NCBI GenBank assembly: GCA_028673005.1
Contig: CM054116.1
Span: forward strand, 68,771,315-68,835,314
Source: Tanypteryx hageni
Lineage: Eukaryota; Arthropoda; Insecta; Odonata; Petaluridae
DNA: 64,000 bases
Direction of reading: 5' to 3'
The notes beneath the pieces were generated by a model. That model was not told where the DNA came from. It ran no database searches and was given only the letters and a program-made list of their open reading frames with translations. A program made the translations under genes and the position numbers. Below, piece after piece: positions 1 through 9,330 of this stretch; within the stretch, counting starts at the first letter, position 1, and every line of letters begins with the position of its first letter.

Positions 1-397
1 TGGCCAGGTAACAAAAAGTGCATAAAATCCTTCCAAGAACTTACACCAGTAGGATAACCACTTGTGAAATCTAATGGAATGTGTGGTGAATATCATATAC
101 AGTTAGACTCGCATATCTGTTCCATTAAATTATACCTGTCGTATGTCTCTTTAAAGATGATGAAACTCTCAAACTCGCTGCTTTAGTCTCACATGAATTT
201 CCAAAAGGCTGAAAAGCAAGAGTTTATTGTTATTATTATTTTTCATTGATAAACCTTGTTTTCAGAAGAAGTAGAATCTTGTTGAAAACAAGTAAAATGA
301 AGTTGATATGTGAATAATTAAACTTTTGTGAAATGATATATAATGCTGTAAATATGAATTTGTGGGAATAAAGAAATTATTTTTGTTTTCAACACAG

Positions 398-570
398 GAC
401 CGGATGAAGGGCTGAGGCAAAGGAAGCAGACATTATCAACAGATGGTGACTTAGATGTTTTGATTAAGTATCATCACTCCATGCAAGAAAAGATAGCTGA
501 TGACATGCTTTCGTTAACGAGGAATTTAAAGGAGCAATCAATGATTGCTAATGCAATCATTAAAAAGGAT
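398..570 (+). CDS. USE1: USE1 exon: first half of SNARE motif
   Basis: Acceptor is a pyrimidine-rich stretch ending AACACAG just before 398; donor is GAT|GTAAATG at 571. The reading frame stays open into the intron for some 80 bases, so the donor rather than a stop defines the end. It encodes the segment from PDEGLRQ to AIIKKD. Confidence 0.82.
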
Positions 571-1270
571 GTAAATGTTAGTATCTCTTGTTGGGAATTT
601 TCCATAAATTATTCCATAAATTTATTCAAATGTCACTTTTACATAATATAACTCATATTTTATTATTGCATTAATATCACTTGTAAATTTGATGAAAAAG
701 TAACCAAGTCATTATTGTCATTGTGAAGTAAAATTGTACTTTTTCCATATTAGCTTGGAAAAAGCAGCTGCATGTTTTCTAAAGTTTTCTTTCAATAAAT
801 ATACATCTTGGTACATAAGTTGACCTTTGAAGCTTTAAATAGCATCTTCCAAAAAATCAGGGTTGATTAATAACCTCTAAGAAAAATGTGAAACTTGGAG
901 TCAAGGGAAGATTCAGACTTCCCAAGGTCAAAAAAATCTCAGATACACCAACAAAGTAAAATTATAAATTGTATGCCTATCATAATCGTATATTTTTATG
1001 CGCAGACTATAGAAAAATCATCTGATCTGGCAGAACAGAGTTTGTCCCAGTTAAAAATTGAATCCGAGCGATTGGAAACACACAGAAAAAAAGCCAGTAA
1101 ATGTTGGGTGTTTCTTGTTGTTTTGGTAGTAATTATCGTATTTGTATGTGAGTAAATTTTTTGTTCATGCATTAAAAAATGTCATTCACAATCGAATCAG
1201 TTTTGATTTGATGTTTTTCTTATTTTCAGGTACCGTCTTGTTTATGAAAGCATTTAGGAAGAAGAAGTGA
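398..1270 (+). CDS. USE1: USE1-like ER SNARE, C-terminal three exons (5' end outside window)
   Basis: Three exons join in frame: 398-570 (enters with two bases completing a codon, leaves in phase 0), 1006-1147 (phase 0 in, phase 1 out) and 1230-1270 (ends TGA). The first encodes PDEGLRQRKQ followed by DLDVLIKYHHSMQEKIADD and a helix ending AIIKKD. The second gives TIEKSSDLAEQ, LKIESERLETHRKK and then a hydrophobic anchor starting CWVFLVVLVVIIVFV. The third supplies a short tail ending FRKKK. This order (SNARE helix with MQEK and ESERLE motifs, then one C-terminal transmembrane segment with almost no lumenal tail) matches animal USE1/Slt1, a tail-anchored ER SNARE that works with syntaxin-18, Sec20 and Sec22 in Golgi-to-ER retrograde fusion (family knowledge). 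The Asp closing exon 398-570 falls where I recall the family having Asp in the central SNARE layer. The N-terminal exons must lie left of base 1. Identity is from motif recognition, not a search. Confidence 0.86.
1006..1147 (+). CDS. USE1: USE1 exon: second half of SNARE motif and membrane anchor
   Basis: Acceptor ATGCGCAG precedes 1006. Of two overlapping donors, T|GTGAGTAAA (intron from 1148) is chosen because it keeps the next exon open to FRKKK-stop; the donor four bases upstream would hit an early stop. It encodes the ESERLE helix end and a run of Val/Ile/Leu typical of a tail anchor. Confidence 0.82.
1230..1270 (+). CDS. USE1: USE1 terminal coding exon
   Basis: Acceptor TATTTTCAG ends at 1229. 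Two bases complete a Cys codon, followed by TVLFMKAFRKKK and TGA at 1268-1270. The basic end after the hydrophobic anchor is typical of a tail-anchored SNARE. Confidence 0.8.
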
Positions 1271-1460
1271 TTAATGTTGATGTTGTGAAAAATATCTTTA
1301 CTGAATTTTATATATTTTTATTTGAAAGATTCAATATAGACACTTAAAATTATTTTGACAAAAAAGGCATTACTACCAAAAATGTTTAGCACAATTCAGT
1401 CATGATGCTGTATTGATATGTTCTAAATGTGCTTAAAATAAACAATGAATCATATATGTA
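1271..1460 (+). other. USE1: USE1 3' UTR with polyadenylation signal
   Basis: The first AATAAA after the stop codon is at 1437-1442, so a 3' UTR of about 190 bases is likely. Further AATAAA copies occur at about 1771 and 1978 and could serve as alternative ends. The cleavage site is inferred. Confidence 0.5.
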
Positions 1461-2325
1461 TTATATAATGCATGAGGTTGATCAAAAAAACTAATATGCT
1501 GGAATCGGAAAAATATTGCTACTCATAACTTCAATGGAAACATTTTCCCATAGTATTCATACTGTATTTTAAGAATCTGATAATTTGTTTAAAATGATCA
1601 TCCTAGTTGAAATTAAAAGTAGAGCCAGTTTATCACGTTTATTTTCGATGTAGATGCAGCTGATGTGGAAGATGAAGGAATTATTTGTATATTAGACACG
1701 TTTACACATTCCCACTAAATTCAACTCTTAAGGCTTCAGATTTGTACAAGTTTTTGAAAAATTTAAGTGAAATAAAATCTCCTTAGTAAATATTAAGAAA
1801 GTAGAGATATTAATTTCAAATTCTGATGTTAAATAATGAAAGAAATTGGCATTGGAGTAATCAAAATATACAATGCTCAGCTCATACAGGCAGCCAGTTT
1901 AATTGGAAGCAGCTTGTGACACGTTCTAGTGTTTTTGGCAAACATTCTTTGATTTTTTTATGTATAATGTAATTTTACAAATAAAATATGCATGAGACAT
2001 TTTTATTTTCCCTCAATAATGTTTTGGAAAGTTGGTCAAAAGAAATTGCACGAGATAGCCATACTGTGCAGAAAACCTCTGATAAAGATTTGGTTTTAAC
2101 ATGTTTTAACCGGGGATGCATCTGGGTAAAAAATATTCAAACAGAAAAGATAAGTGTTTATCTTTTGACTCATTGGTATTATTTGAGCCTAGCCACCAAT
2201 ACTTATCTCTCTCTGTTAGTTCTCGAGTGTTTTGTTATTCGTACAACCAGTTGCTTACAAGTATTGAGACTAAAAGCAAAGAGTGGACATATCTCACATG
2301 TGCATCCATGCAGAACAAAATTAAT
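1461..2325. other. AT-rich intergenic DNA, nothing recognised
   Basis: Two short overlapping frames (1988-2344 and 2116-2352) run through this stretch but show no known motif, no splice pattern and no family resemblance. They end in or beside the inserted palindrome unit. Confidence 0.4.
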
Positions 2326-2426
2326 ACAGAAGAGATTAAATTGATGGAATGATATGATCCGAAGATCCTATGCAGACAGGCATAAGCTGTGAAAGTTGGA
2401 ACAATTTTTTAAACGAGAAAAAAGTC

Positions 2427-2497
2427 TGCTATGACCGGGAATTGAACCCGGGTCTTCCACTTGCCGGGCGGATATTCTACCTCTGAACTATCGTAGC
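2427..2497 (-). tRNA. tRNA-Gly-like sequence, left arm of palindrome (probable pseudogene)
   Basis: This is the exact mirror of the copy at 2607-2677, on the opposite strand. It folds as a 71-base cloverleaf with the B-box GGTTCAATTCCC. Function is doubtful for the reasons given for the other arm. Confidence 0.5.
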
Positions 2498-2606
2498 AGA
2501 ACATTTTCTCTCGTTTCTGAACACGGATGTTTTCCTTGGTAGGACGGGGCTAGTTTCCGTCCCACCAAGGAAAACATCCGTGTTCAGAAACGAGAGAAAA
2601 TGTTCT

Positions 2607-2677
2607 GCTACGATAGTTCAGAGGTAGAATATCCGCCCGGCAAGTGGAAGACCCGGGTTCAATTCCCGGTCATAGCA
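2607..2677 (+). tRNA. tRNA-Gly-like sequence, right arm of palindrome (probable pseudogene)
   Basis: It folds as acceptor GCTACGA/TCATAGC (one C-A mismatch), D-arm GTTC-AGAGGTA-GAAT, anticodon stem TCCGC/GTGGA, four-base variable loop, and T-arm CCGGG-TTCAATT-CCCGG. The D-arm and T-arm resemble eukaryotic tRNA-Gly(GCC). The anticodon loop reads CCGGCAA, so position 33 is C instead of the near-universal U and the nominal anticodon is GGC rather than GCC. A decoding tRNA is therefore unlikely, and a tRNA-derived promoter unit is more plausible. Whether it is transcribed cannot be judged here. Confidence 0.55.
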
Positions 2678-2728
2678 GACTTTTTTCTCGTTTCAAAAAT
2701 TGTTCCAACAGAAGAGATTGGTAAAAAC

Positions 2729-5700
2729 TAGGGATGTGCCAAAAATAACAGAACAGGTATTTTTAACAGGTAGAGAATTTTAATGGGTATCTAAAAATAC
2801 CTATTACCAGATTACCCCTGTTATTACATAATAGGCACAGTTAACGTATCCGTATCATTTTCTTAAGAATTTTTCTAAAAAGTACCAGCATAAGTTTCAC
2901 AATGGCTGTTTTTAAAAGAAATCATATTTTTTCATAATACCTATTTTAAAAAGAATCCTTATTAGTTTCATGATGCCTTTTTCTTTCAAAATATTCCCTT
3001 CATGATACCTGTTCTACCTATTATTTCCACAATACCTACTCTACCTAATATTAACAGGATACCTGGCTTATAAACATTGTACTTGCAGAATTTGTTTTCT
3101 ACATCCTCCTGTTGCAAAGGCAGTTAAAAATACTGATTCAAAGTCACCTTTCAGGAGATGAATTGCAATTTTATAGGGTACCTTTCATTGTTACAGTGAT
3201 GCATTTAAGGTTATTTACTCGGTTCCTGGTATTCTGAATTATATACATTTACGAAAATTTATAATTTTTAGTCACTCTCATTTATAAACATAATTTTAGA
3301 TTTAAAAAAATGATAGACTTCATCCTTTGTCCTACTTCATAAATTTTAGCGATCAAATATCAGCATTTTTAAAGCGAATTTGGTGGCATTTTTAATGCTT
3401 ACTTAAGGAAATAATGAAAACATTCAAACTGTATTTATTATTGTTTCTAAACTCTAATTTGTATCTGTTATGATAATTATGCAAATTCAGTATGTATTTG
3501 AATTCTATCTTCACAAATGAAGAACTCCGTTTTTTCATCTATACAACGTTTTTTCCCAAGTTTAAGTAATTTAAAAATGCATAGGACTTTACTTATGAGG
3601 TATTGAAATGGAATATTTGGGTAAAAAATGCCCCTTAAATATAGCTTTCTGGAAATTTTCCAGAGGATGTACCCTATGATCTTTCTTTATGCCAAATTTC
3701 AGCTCTGTAGCCCTTCCAGAGGTACTTTAAGTTTTATATCAGATCATTCAACATAGCAGTATCCTATATTAAATGTAATAAGCAGCTATTTATAATGATA
3801 CAGAGAGGGGAGGAGCATTGCCCTGCGATTGGCTGGAGTAACTCTGTTCTATGGAGCATTCCTTCTTCAAGACCATGCTGTGTGAAGGAACAGGAACTTT
3901 TTAGAACTAAAGTGGATCTTTATAATGGCTTCTACAATGCCCAGCCAAGTGTGGCAGTATTTCACTTCCATTGATTCAGTGAAGAAATTCGCAATGTGTG
4001 ATATATGTAAAAAGCAACTATGCTATAAAGCAACAGTAAGTAATCTAAAGAAACACCTAAGGAGCAAGCATCCGACCATGACAATGACTAGAAAAGAAAC
4101 TCAGGAGAATCGTAGAAGAGACGAAGGCGAGCCTTCAGAGAGGCCGGGGGAACCTGCAGCACCTCAGCCAACTACGGACAGAGAAAAAGGACCCGCCAGA
4201 CTCAGATTTCAACATTTTTGACGGTTAGTAGAAAAATGGAGGCAATTCAAAAAAAGGTATTAGACAACATCCTTTTGAAATTGTTTACAATAGACAACCA
4301 ACCATTTTCGATGGTGGAAGATCAGGGATTTGTGGAATTCGTAAAAGCCCTAAATCCTTCGTAAAACTTGCCAAGTAGGAAGACTATTACTGCATGCATG
4401 ATCCCGTCCTACGAACGTTGCATGATTTCTGTTCGACAGATTTTAGAATTTGTGACTAGTGTGTGTTTGACAGCAGATGGCTGGACTTCGAGGAATGCAG
4501 ATAGTTATTTGGCAGTAACTGCTCATTATATTTCTAAAGACTTTGAATTAAAGTCTCTTTTATTGGAACGTTCCGTAATAGGTGGATCTCATACTAGTGC
4601 CAACTTAGCCACCCACATCAAATGCATTGCTGAAAAATTTGCTTTGTCGGATAAGATATTAGTAGCAGTAACTGATAATGCTAGCAATATGAGAAATGCC
4701 ATAAGGGAAGACCTAGGGTGGAAACACTTTGGGTGCTTTGCACATACATTAAATTTGATTGTACAGGATGTATTGAAAGGATCAAGGATAATTCTTGATA
4801 AAATAAAGGGTATCGTGTCACACTTCAGAAGAAGTACTTTGGCAAATGAAAAATTGATTTTGTACCAACGGAACTCTGGTATTTCTACCCCAAAAAAGCT
4901 TGTCCAGGAAGTTCCTACACGGTGGAATTCCACATTTTTCATGATTAAGTGATTCTTAGAACTGGGAGATGCTGTGAAAACCACACTTGCGCTTATAAAT
5001 AAAGACTTACCAGTGCTTTCCAAGGAAGTGGCAGATATGTGCTGATTTATGCGAAATTCTTCAGCCACTGGAAGATGCCACCACAAAATTCAGCGGAGAA
5101 AAATACATTACATGGAGCAAAATTATTGCTATTACAATGGGATTATTTTCAGTGTATGATGCATTCTTGGAAGAAAACTATAACCCAACCTCTGAAAAAT
5201 ACCATTAATGCAATACGTGATGGATTGTATACTAGATTTTGTGATTTGGAGTTTAACAAAACAATTTCACTGTGCACATTTCTGGATCCAAGGTTTCAAG
5301 TTTTTGTATTTTCAAACCCAAATGCTGCTGAAACAACAAAAAGAATGGCCATAAATTTGGTGTCAAAAATAATGAACAAAGTTGGTTGGCAGAACCAAGA
5401 GATGCCAGAACAATGCATTCCCTAGCGTAACACTAATGCAAGATTTTGTCTGTGGGATGCTTTTGATAAGAAGATGGCAACAACTCAACCTCAAGGTAAG
5501 TAGCAGTAACAAGTTATTTATTTCCTATTACAAATTTCAAAAACATTATTTCTTGTGTATTTTAGTCGGCACGACAACGTCTGCAGTGATCGAAGAGGTT
5601 CAGCGGTACATAGATTGTAGTTATCTTCGTAGAGACCAAGATCCCCACATGTGGTGGAAAGAAAATGGACACTTGTACCCTTCACTGGCAAAATTAGTGG

Positions 5701-6288
5701 TACAAAAGTTCAACATGCTGGCAGCCTCAGTTCCATGCGAAAGACTCTTTTCCAAGGCCGGTATTGTTCTAAGTGAACGGCACAGCGGCTTAGTGCACGC
5801 CATGTAGAAAATCTATTGTTTTTAAACTCGAATTCATATTTATTATGAAATTCATTCATTACAATAAATATAGTTCTGACCTTGCTTCTGAATACTTTAT
5901 GGGACCAAGTTAACTTCTTGTCCCATGTTAGTTTATTAATGATACGAGAAGCAGAATGATATATACTTTTTGCAATGTTTTTCTTATTCTTAGATATCTT
6001 CCTGTAATTATAAGTAATGGATGTAGCTGAATTTTATGACCTGAAAATGTTAATAAAATTGAAGTATGTGTTACAAAGATTGTTCTCCCTCATGAGTTCA
6101 GTTACCATCTAGTGGCATTTTTGTGAACTGCATATCCGTAAGTCTTGTATGTAGTATGACGACGATACCAGTAGGTGGAATGAAAATACAGGGTGGCCTG
6201 TTATTTTGGAACGTATTTTTAACAGGTATTAATTTTTAATAGTAATAGGTAGAAAGGTATCGCAAAATAACACTTTTGCCCATCCCTA
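2729..6288 (+). mobile_element. hAT-superfamily DNA transposon, full length but inactivated
   Basis: The 3,560-bp element is bounded by an identical 8-bp duplication GTAAAAAC (2721-2728 and 6289-6296), the hAT hallmark. The ends form imperfect inverted repeats, TAGGGATGTGCCAAAA on the left and TAGGGATGGGCAAAAG read inward from the right. Subterminal DNA on both sides is rich in ACAGGTA/TACCTATT motifs, typical of hAT transposase-binding repeats. The interior holds a BED-finger transposase gene with several frameshifts and stops. It lies between USE1 and the piggyBac remnant. An Ac-like/ZBED lineage is suggested by the BED finger and TIR start. Confidence 0.92.
3925..5804 (+). pseudogene. hAT transposase with BED zinc finger, broken by frameshifts and stops
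   Basis: The first frame (ATG at 3925) has a BED finger: VWQYF, then CDIC, then HLRSKH. A shift near 4210 moves to the frame of KMEAIQKKVLDNILL, and another near 4363 leads into 4368-4952. That stretch carries the RNase-H-like core motifs LTADGWTS, VTDNASNM, FGCFAHTLNLIVQD and VPTRWNST. A TGA at 4950-4952 interrupts a stretch that continues in frame as FLELGDAVKTTL. Further shifts follow to about 5425. The final frame (about 5566-5804) carries the C-terminal hAT dimerisation signature, PHMWW and NMLAASVPCERLFSKAG. The 70 bases 5496-5565 (AAG|GTAAG ... TTTTAG|) could be an intron. The gene is dead as it stands. The first start is chosen as the ATG before the BED finger. Confidence 0.9.
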
Positions 6289-6403
6289 GTAAAAACTAAT
6301 TGATTTTTGTAACATTGTAGTACAGATGTTCTTTTAGTGTATATAAGATTTACTGGATTTATCGTTGACGAGATTTATTTTTATTACTTTTTATATAACA
6401 GAA

Positions 6404-6948
6404 CTAAAGGAGTGGACACAGTAGATCAGTTGTATGAAACATATTTAGTTAGTGTCCAGAAAATCATCACGACTGCTGACAGTTTTTTATGGATTTCTAA
6501 ATATTGCAGGAATTAATGCGTTAGTGATCTATAAGGCCATAGTGCTAAACCTGTTTATAGAAAAGACTTTCTTTAAAGTATTTCCCTTGAGCTCGCTACA
6601 GAACATTTGGCTTCCTGGGAAAAAAATAGTTACATTAACAATTGATCTGCGAAGTGGAATCAAATGACTAGTCAAAGTCGAGGAGGGGAGATGTGAAGAA
6701 ATACAGGAAAAAAGGCTGGCAGATGTGAAGAATGCCCAAAAAAGAAAGAGATGAACTTCTTGCCTGAAATGTAACAAACAGATTTGCAAACATGCTTCAA
6801 AAAATGTCAGAATACTAATTTATGTTGAATCAAAAGTGAATGATAATGTTATTAATAAATGGTTAGAAATTTTTAATTTATTTGATGCTCTTTAGCGTTT
6901 CGGTAGAAAATACCCAACATTACTAAGTATGCCACAGGTCCTCCAGGG
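6404..6948 (+). pseudogene. piggyBac transposase, C-terminal remnant with right terminus
   Basis: From about 6404 the frame reads TKGVDTVDQLYETYLVS, the conserved piggyBac block after the catalytic core. A one-base-type shift then leads to SRKSSRLLTVFYGFLN and AGINALVIY (6452 onward). At 6690-6810, split over two frames, is the Cys-rich C-terminal finger (RCEECPKK, then CLKCNKQICKH). The sequence ends CTCCAGGG followed by TTAA at 6949-6952, the form of a piggyBac terminus and target site. The N-terminal half is absent, and I could not find a matching left terminus in the window. It is a decayed copy, possibly cut by the hAT and palindrome insertions to its left. Confidence 0.8.
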
Positions 6949-6952
6949 TTAA

Positions 6953-7190
6953 GTACATTTCTTTTTCTAACCGTAATAGTTAGGAAATAGCATAGTAATT
7001 CATCGCATAAATTAAGGGCCACCTCAAATTCCACCAAGTACATAAAAACCAAGTCAAACGCAATTTCTTTCTATCAGAAACCACCATTATTTAATGGTTA
7101 ACTGGGCCACATCTGTATACACCTTTGCTTTAGCTGTCTACTTCTTATTTTGTAGATGCAACTATTAATAATAATATGTAATGCAAGCTA
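6953..7190. other. Short intergenic DNA between piggyBac remnant and SUCO 3' end
   Basis: AT-rich sequence with no reading frame or repeat that I can identify. It would contain the downstream polyadenylation elements of the - strand gene. Confidence 0.35.
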
Positions 7191-8542
7191 CATAATTGTA
7201 CACACTTTATTAACAACTTGATCATTTACACATGTTGGTGCAGGCTTCACTTAAGGAGGATTTAGGGTCACAATGAACACTGACTTTTCAATGCATTTTG
7301 AAAAAAATGAATAGGTAACATGACCTTTTAATCAGTCTTAGTTGCACTTAAAATCTAACAAAATGGTATACTGTCACACACATGAAAATGCAGCTACATC
7401 ACCTAATAATAGACACAGCCTTCCTTTGTAGTATCGATAAACTTTTCATTCTAAATCTTGGTTTATCAATACTTCACATTTTGCAGTTTCAATCTTAAGA
7501 CTTACTATTGTTACATACCATGGTTTTCATGAATGCAATTACTGACTTTATCCAATGAATGGCAATTTGAAGTGCATTCTTCAGTCAGATAACAAGATAG
7601 ATTCAACATTTATCCATCAATGTACACTGGCCTTATGTCACTTTTTTCACAATTCTTCTCAACAAACTTAGCAGAAAACACATTAAAAACTAACCGTTGC
7701 CTTAGTTGTGCGTGAGACCTTTCAAAGATTTTCTTCAAAATCTTTAAATGTTATTAGATGAACTCATAACCTTTCCAGCAAATGCCATTCCAGGACTAGA
7801 TATAACATAAAATTATAAAATCTGAATGCATTATCCTTTGATGAACAGATTCGTGTTTGAGAAAATTGTTTTCAGCCACTTCAGCTAAAACTGCTCATGC
7901 AAAGATTTACTACAAACTAAGTAAAAAAATTAAAATTTACGAAAATCCTTGAACCAGAATTTTTTTTATATGGTTCCAAAACCATTTGAAGCTGTTGAAA
8001 ATGGTATTCATAAAACACTGGAAAACACAAAGTATTTCCCTGATACTCCATCTGCAAACTTACTACTCTACATTGGCACAATATCACAGCGACTGTTTAA
8101 GACTGTAAATCTGCCCAAATTAAATAAATAACAATTAAGTCACATTAAAAAAAAGGAATCATTTCAACAATAAACCAAGACTTAAAAATGAAGAATAGCC
8201 TAAATTATGCACTTTCACAAATTCCCAGATTCCTCAAGTGAGAGAGAGATAAAGAAACACACCATTCACAAACAAGCACACGGCATACACTCATTGCATC
8301 CAGGAAAAAAATTCTGCACTTGGGAGACGGAGGAAACATCCCTTTCTGTTTTTCACATCTATAATATCAAATCACAGGGAATTCCTGCAATGTTAAAAGG
8401 GTCGTCCTTGATGAGATAATGTTAAGGCAAGTGGTGTCCGAGGGATGAGGAGTCGTTCTTTATAACGTAAAAAAAGGGATGTGGAATGACTCGAAATTTG
8501 CTCTCATGCCCAATGGAATACATTTGATAACATTTCCTCCTC
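7190..8542 (-). other. SUCO: Probable SUCO 3' UTR and polyadenylation signal
   Basis: Reading the - strand from the SUCO stop codon, the only canonical AATAAA I found is at 7206-7211, implying a 3' UTR of about 1.3 kb. The small + strand frames inside (7949-8131, 8207-8419) show no motifs and are taken as chance. The end is inferred, not proven. Confidence 0.45.
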
Positions 8543-9330
8543 TCAGAAGAAACGCTTCACAATCCTCTTAAAGCTACTTCCACCACTACTACTCCCTCCG
8601 GCACCACCTTTTTTGTCCTTGTTTTTGCTCGATGAGCTGCTCGGTGTGGGTGATGAATTTCCAGAAGTATGCCCGCTTGCTGCCACTGCCTCGGAGGCAC
8701 ACACTCCATCTCCCAGAGGTGACAATGCACTGTTACTGTTCTTGCCACTTGTCACCCGAGAGCCCCTCGAGGCAAAGTCACCCGACACACGAGCCCCGGT
8801 AAACCACTCCCAATTGTCTGCCTTAAGTTTGGGCGAACAGACCCGTAAACTACTGTGAATTTGAGAGGAACTACGTGACAAGGGTGATGTCGCATTTGAA
8901 TTCTTTGTCAATGTCCCATTGTCTTCTGGAAAGAAAAGAGGCGCTGAAACCCTTCGTGACTTGGATTTACCGAGCCCCTCTTTCGTGGCTCTGTCTGTAA
9001 CATTCTTCGGCAAAATTCTGTCACCACTTCCCGTTTTGCTTGTTGCATCCTCCTTGGGTGTCTCAGGCTTGTTGTATCCTTCTTCTAAAATTGATGCCCT
9101 TTGTATGCTTCCTGTACCATGACACGGCCATGTCCAACCATTGAGATTTTCGACTGGTGGCGTTACGAAGGATTGAGTGGCTGAATAAGGGGGAGGGAAT
9201 TGTGATTCTGGCGTAGGAAGCGAGATAGGAGGAGAAAAGGAAGACAGACTAGTTGTTGAAGAGGACTTGAGCTTTCTCCGTCTTCGCCTCTGCTTTTGTT
9301 GGCATGCACTTGGGTCCAAAGTCATTAGAC
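8543..9330 (-). CDS. SUCO: SUCO exon 10: Ser-rich C-terminus
   Basis: Opens [14 protein letters not shown], Ser/Pro-rich throughout, and ends FKRIVKRFF with TGA at 8543-8545. The ending with phenylalanines after basic residues resembles neither a KKXX signal nor a known anchor. The low-complexity body is poorly conserved in this family. Confidence 0.86.

Larger units (their letters stand above)
2326..2719. mobile_element. Palindromic tRNA-containing insertion flanked by 12-bp direct repeats
   Basis: The direct repeat ACAGAAGAGATT occurs at 2326-2337 and 2708-2719 and looks like a target-site duplication. Between them lie about 57 bases of single-copy sequence and then a giant inverted repeat, with left arm 2395-2547, a 9-base spacer 2548-2556 and right arm 2557-2709. 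By eye the 153-base arms differ at only two positions. Each arm contains a 71-base tRNA-like cloverleaf. A 12-bp duplication is in the range made by LINE-mediated retroposition, but a foldback DNA element, a gene-conversion palindrome or an assembly fold-back artefact is also possible. The hAT element's target duplication begins one base after the right repeat. Confidence 0.6.
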
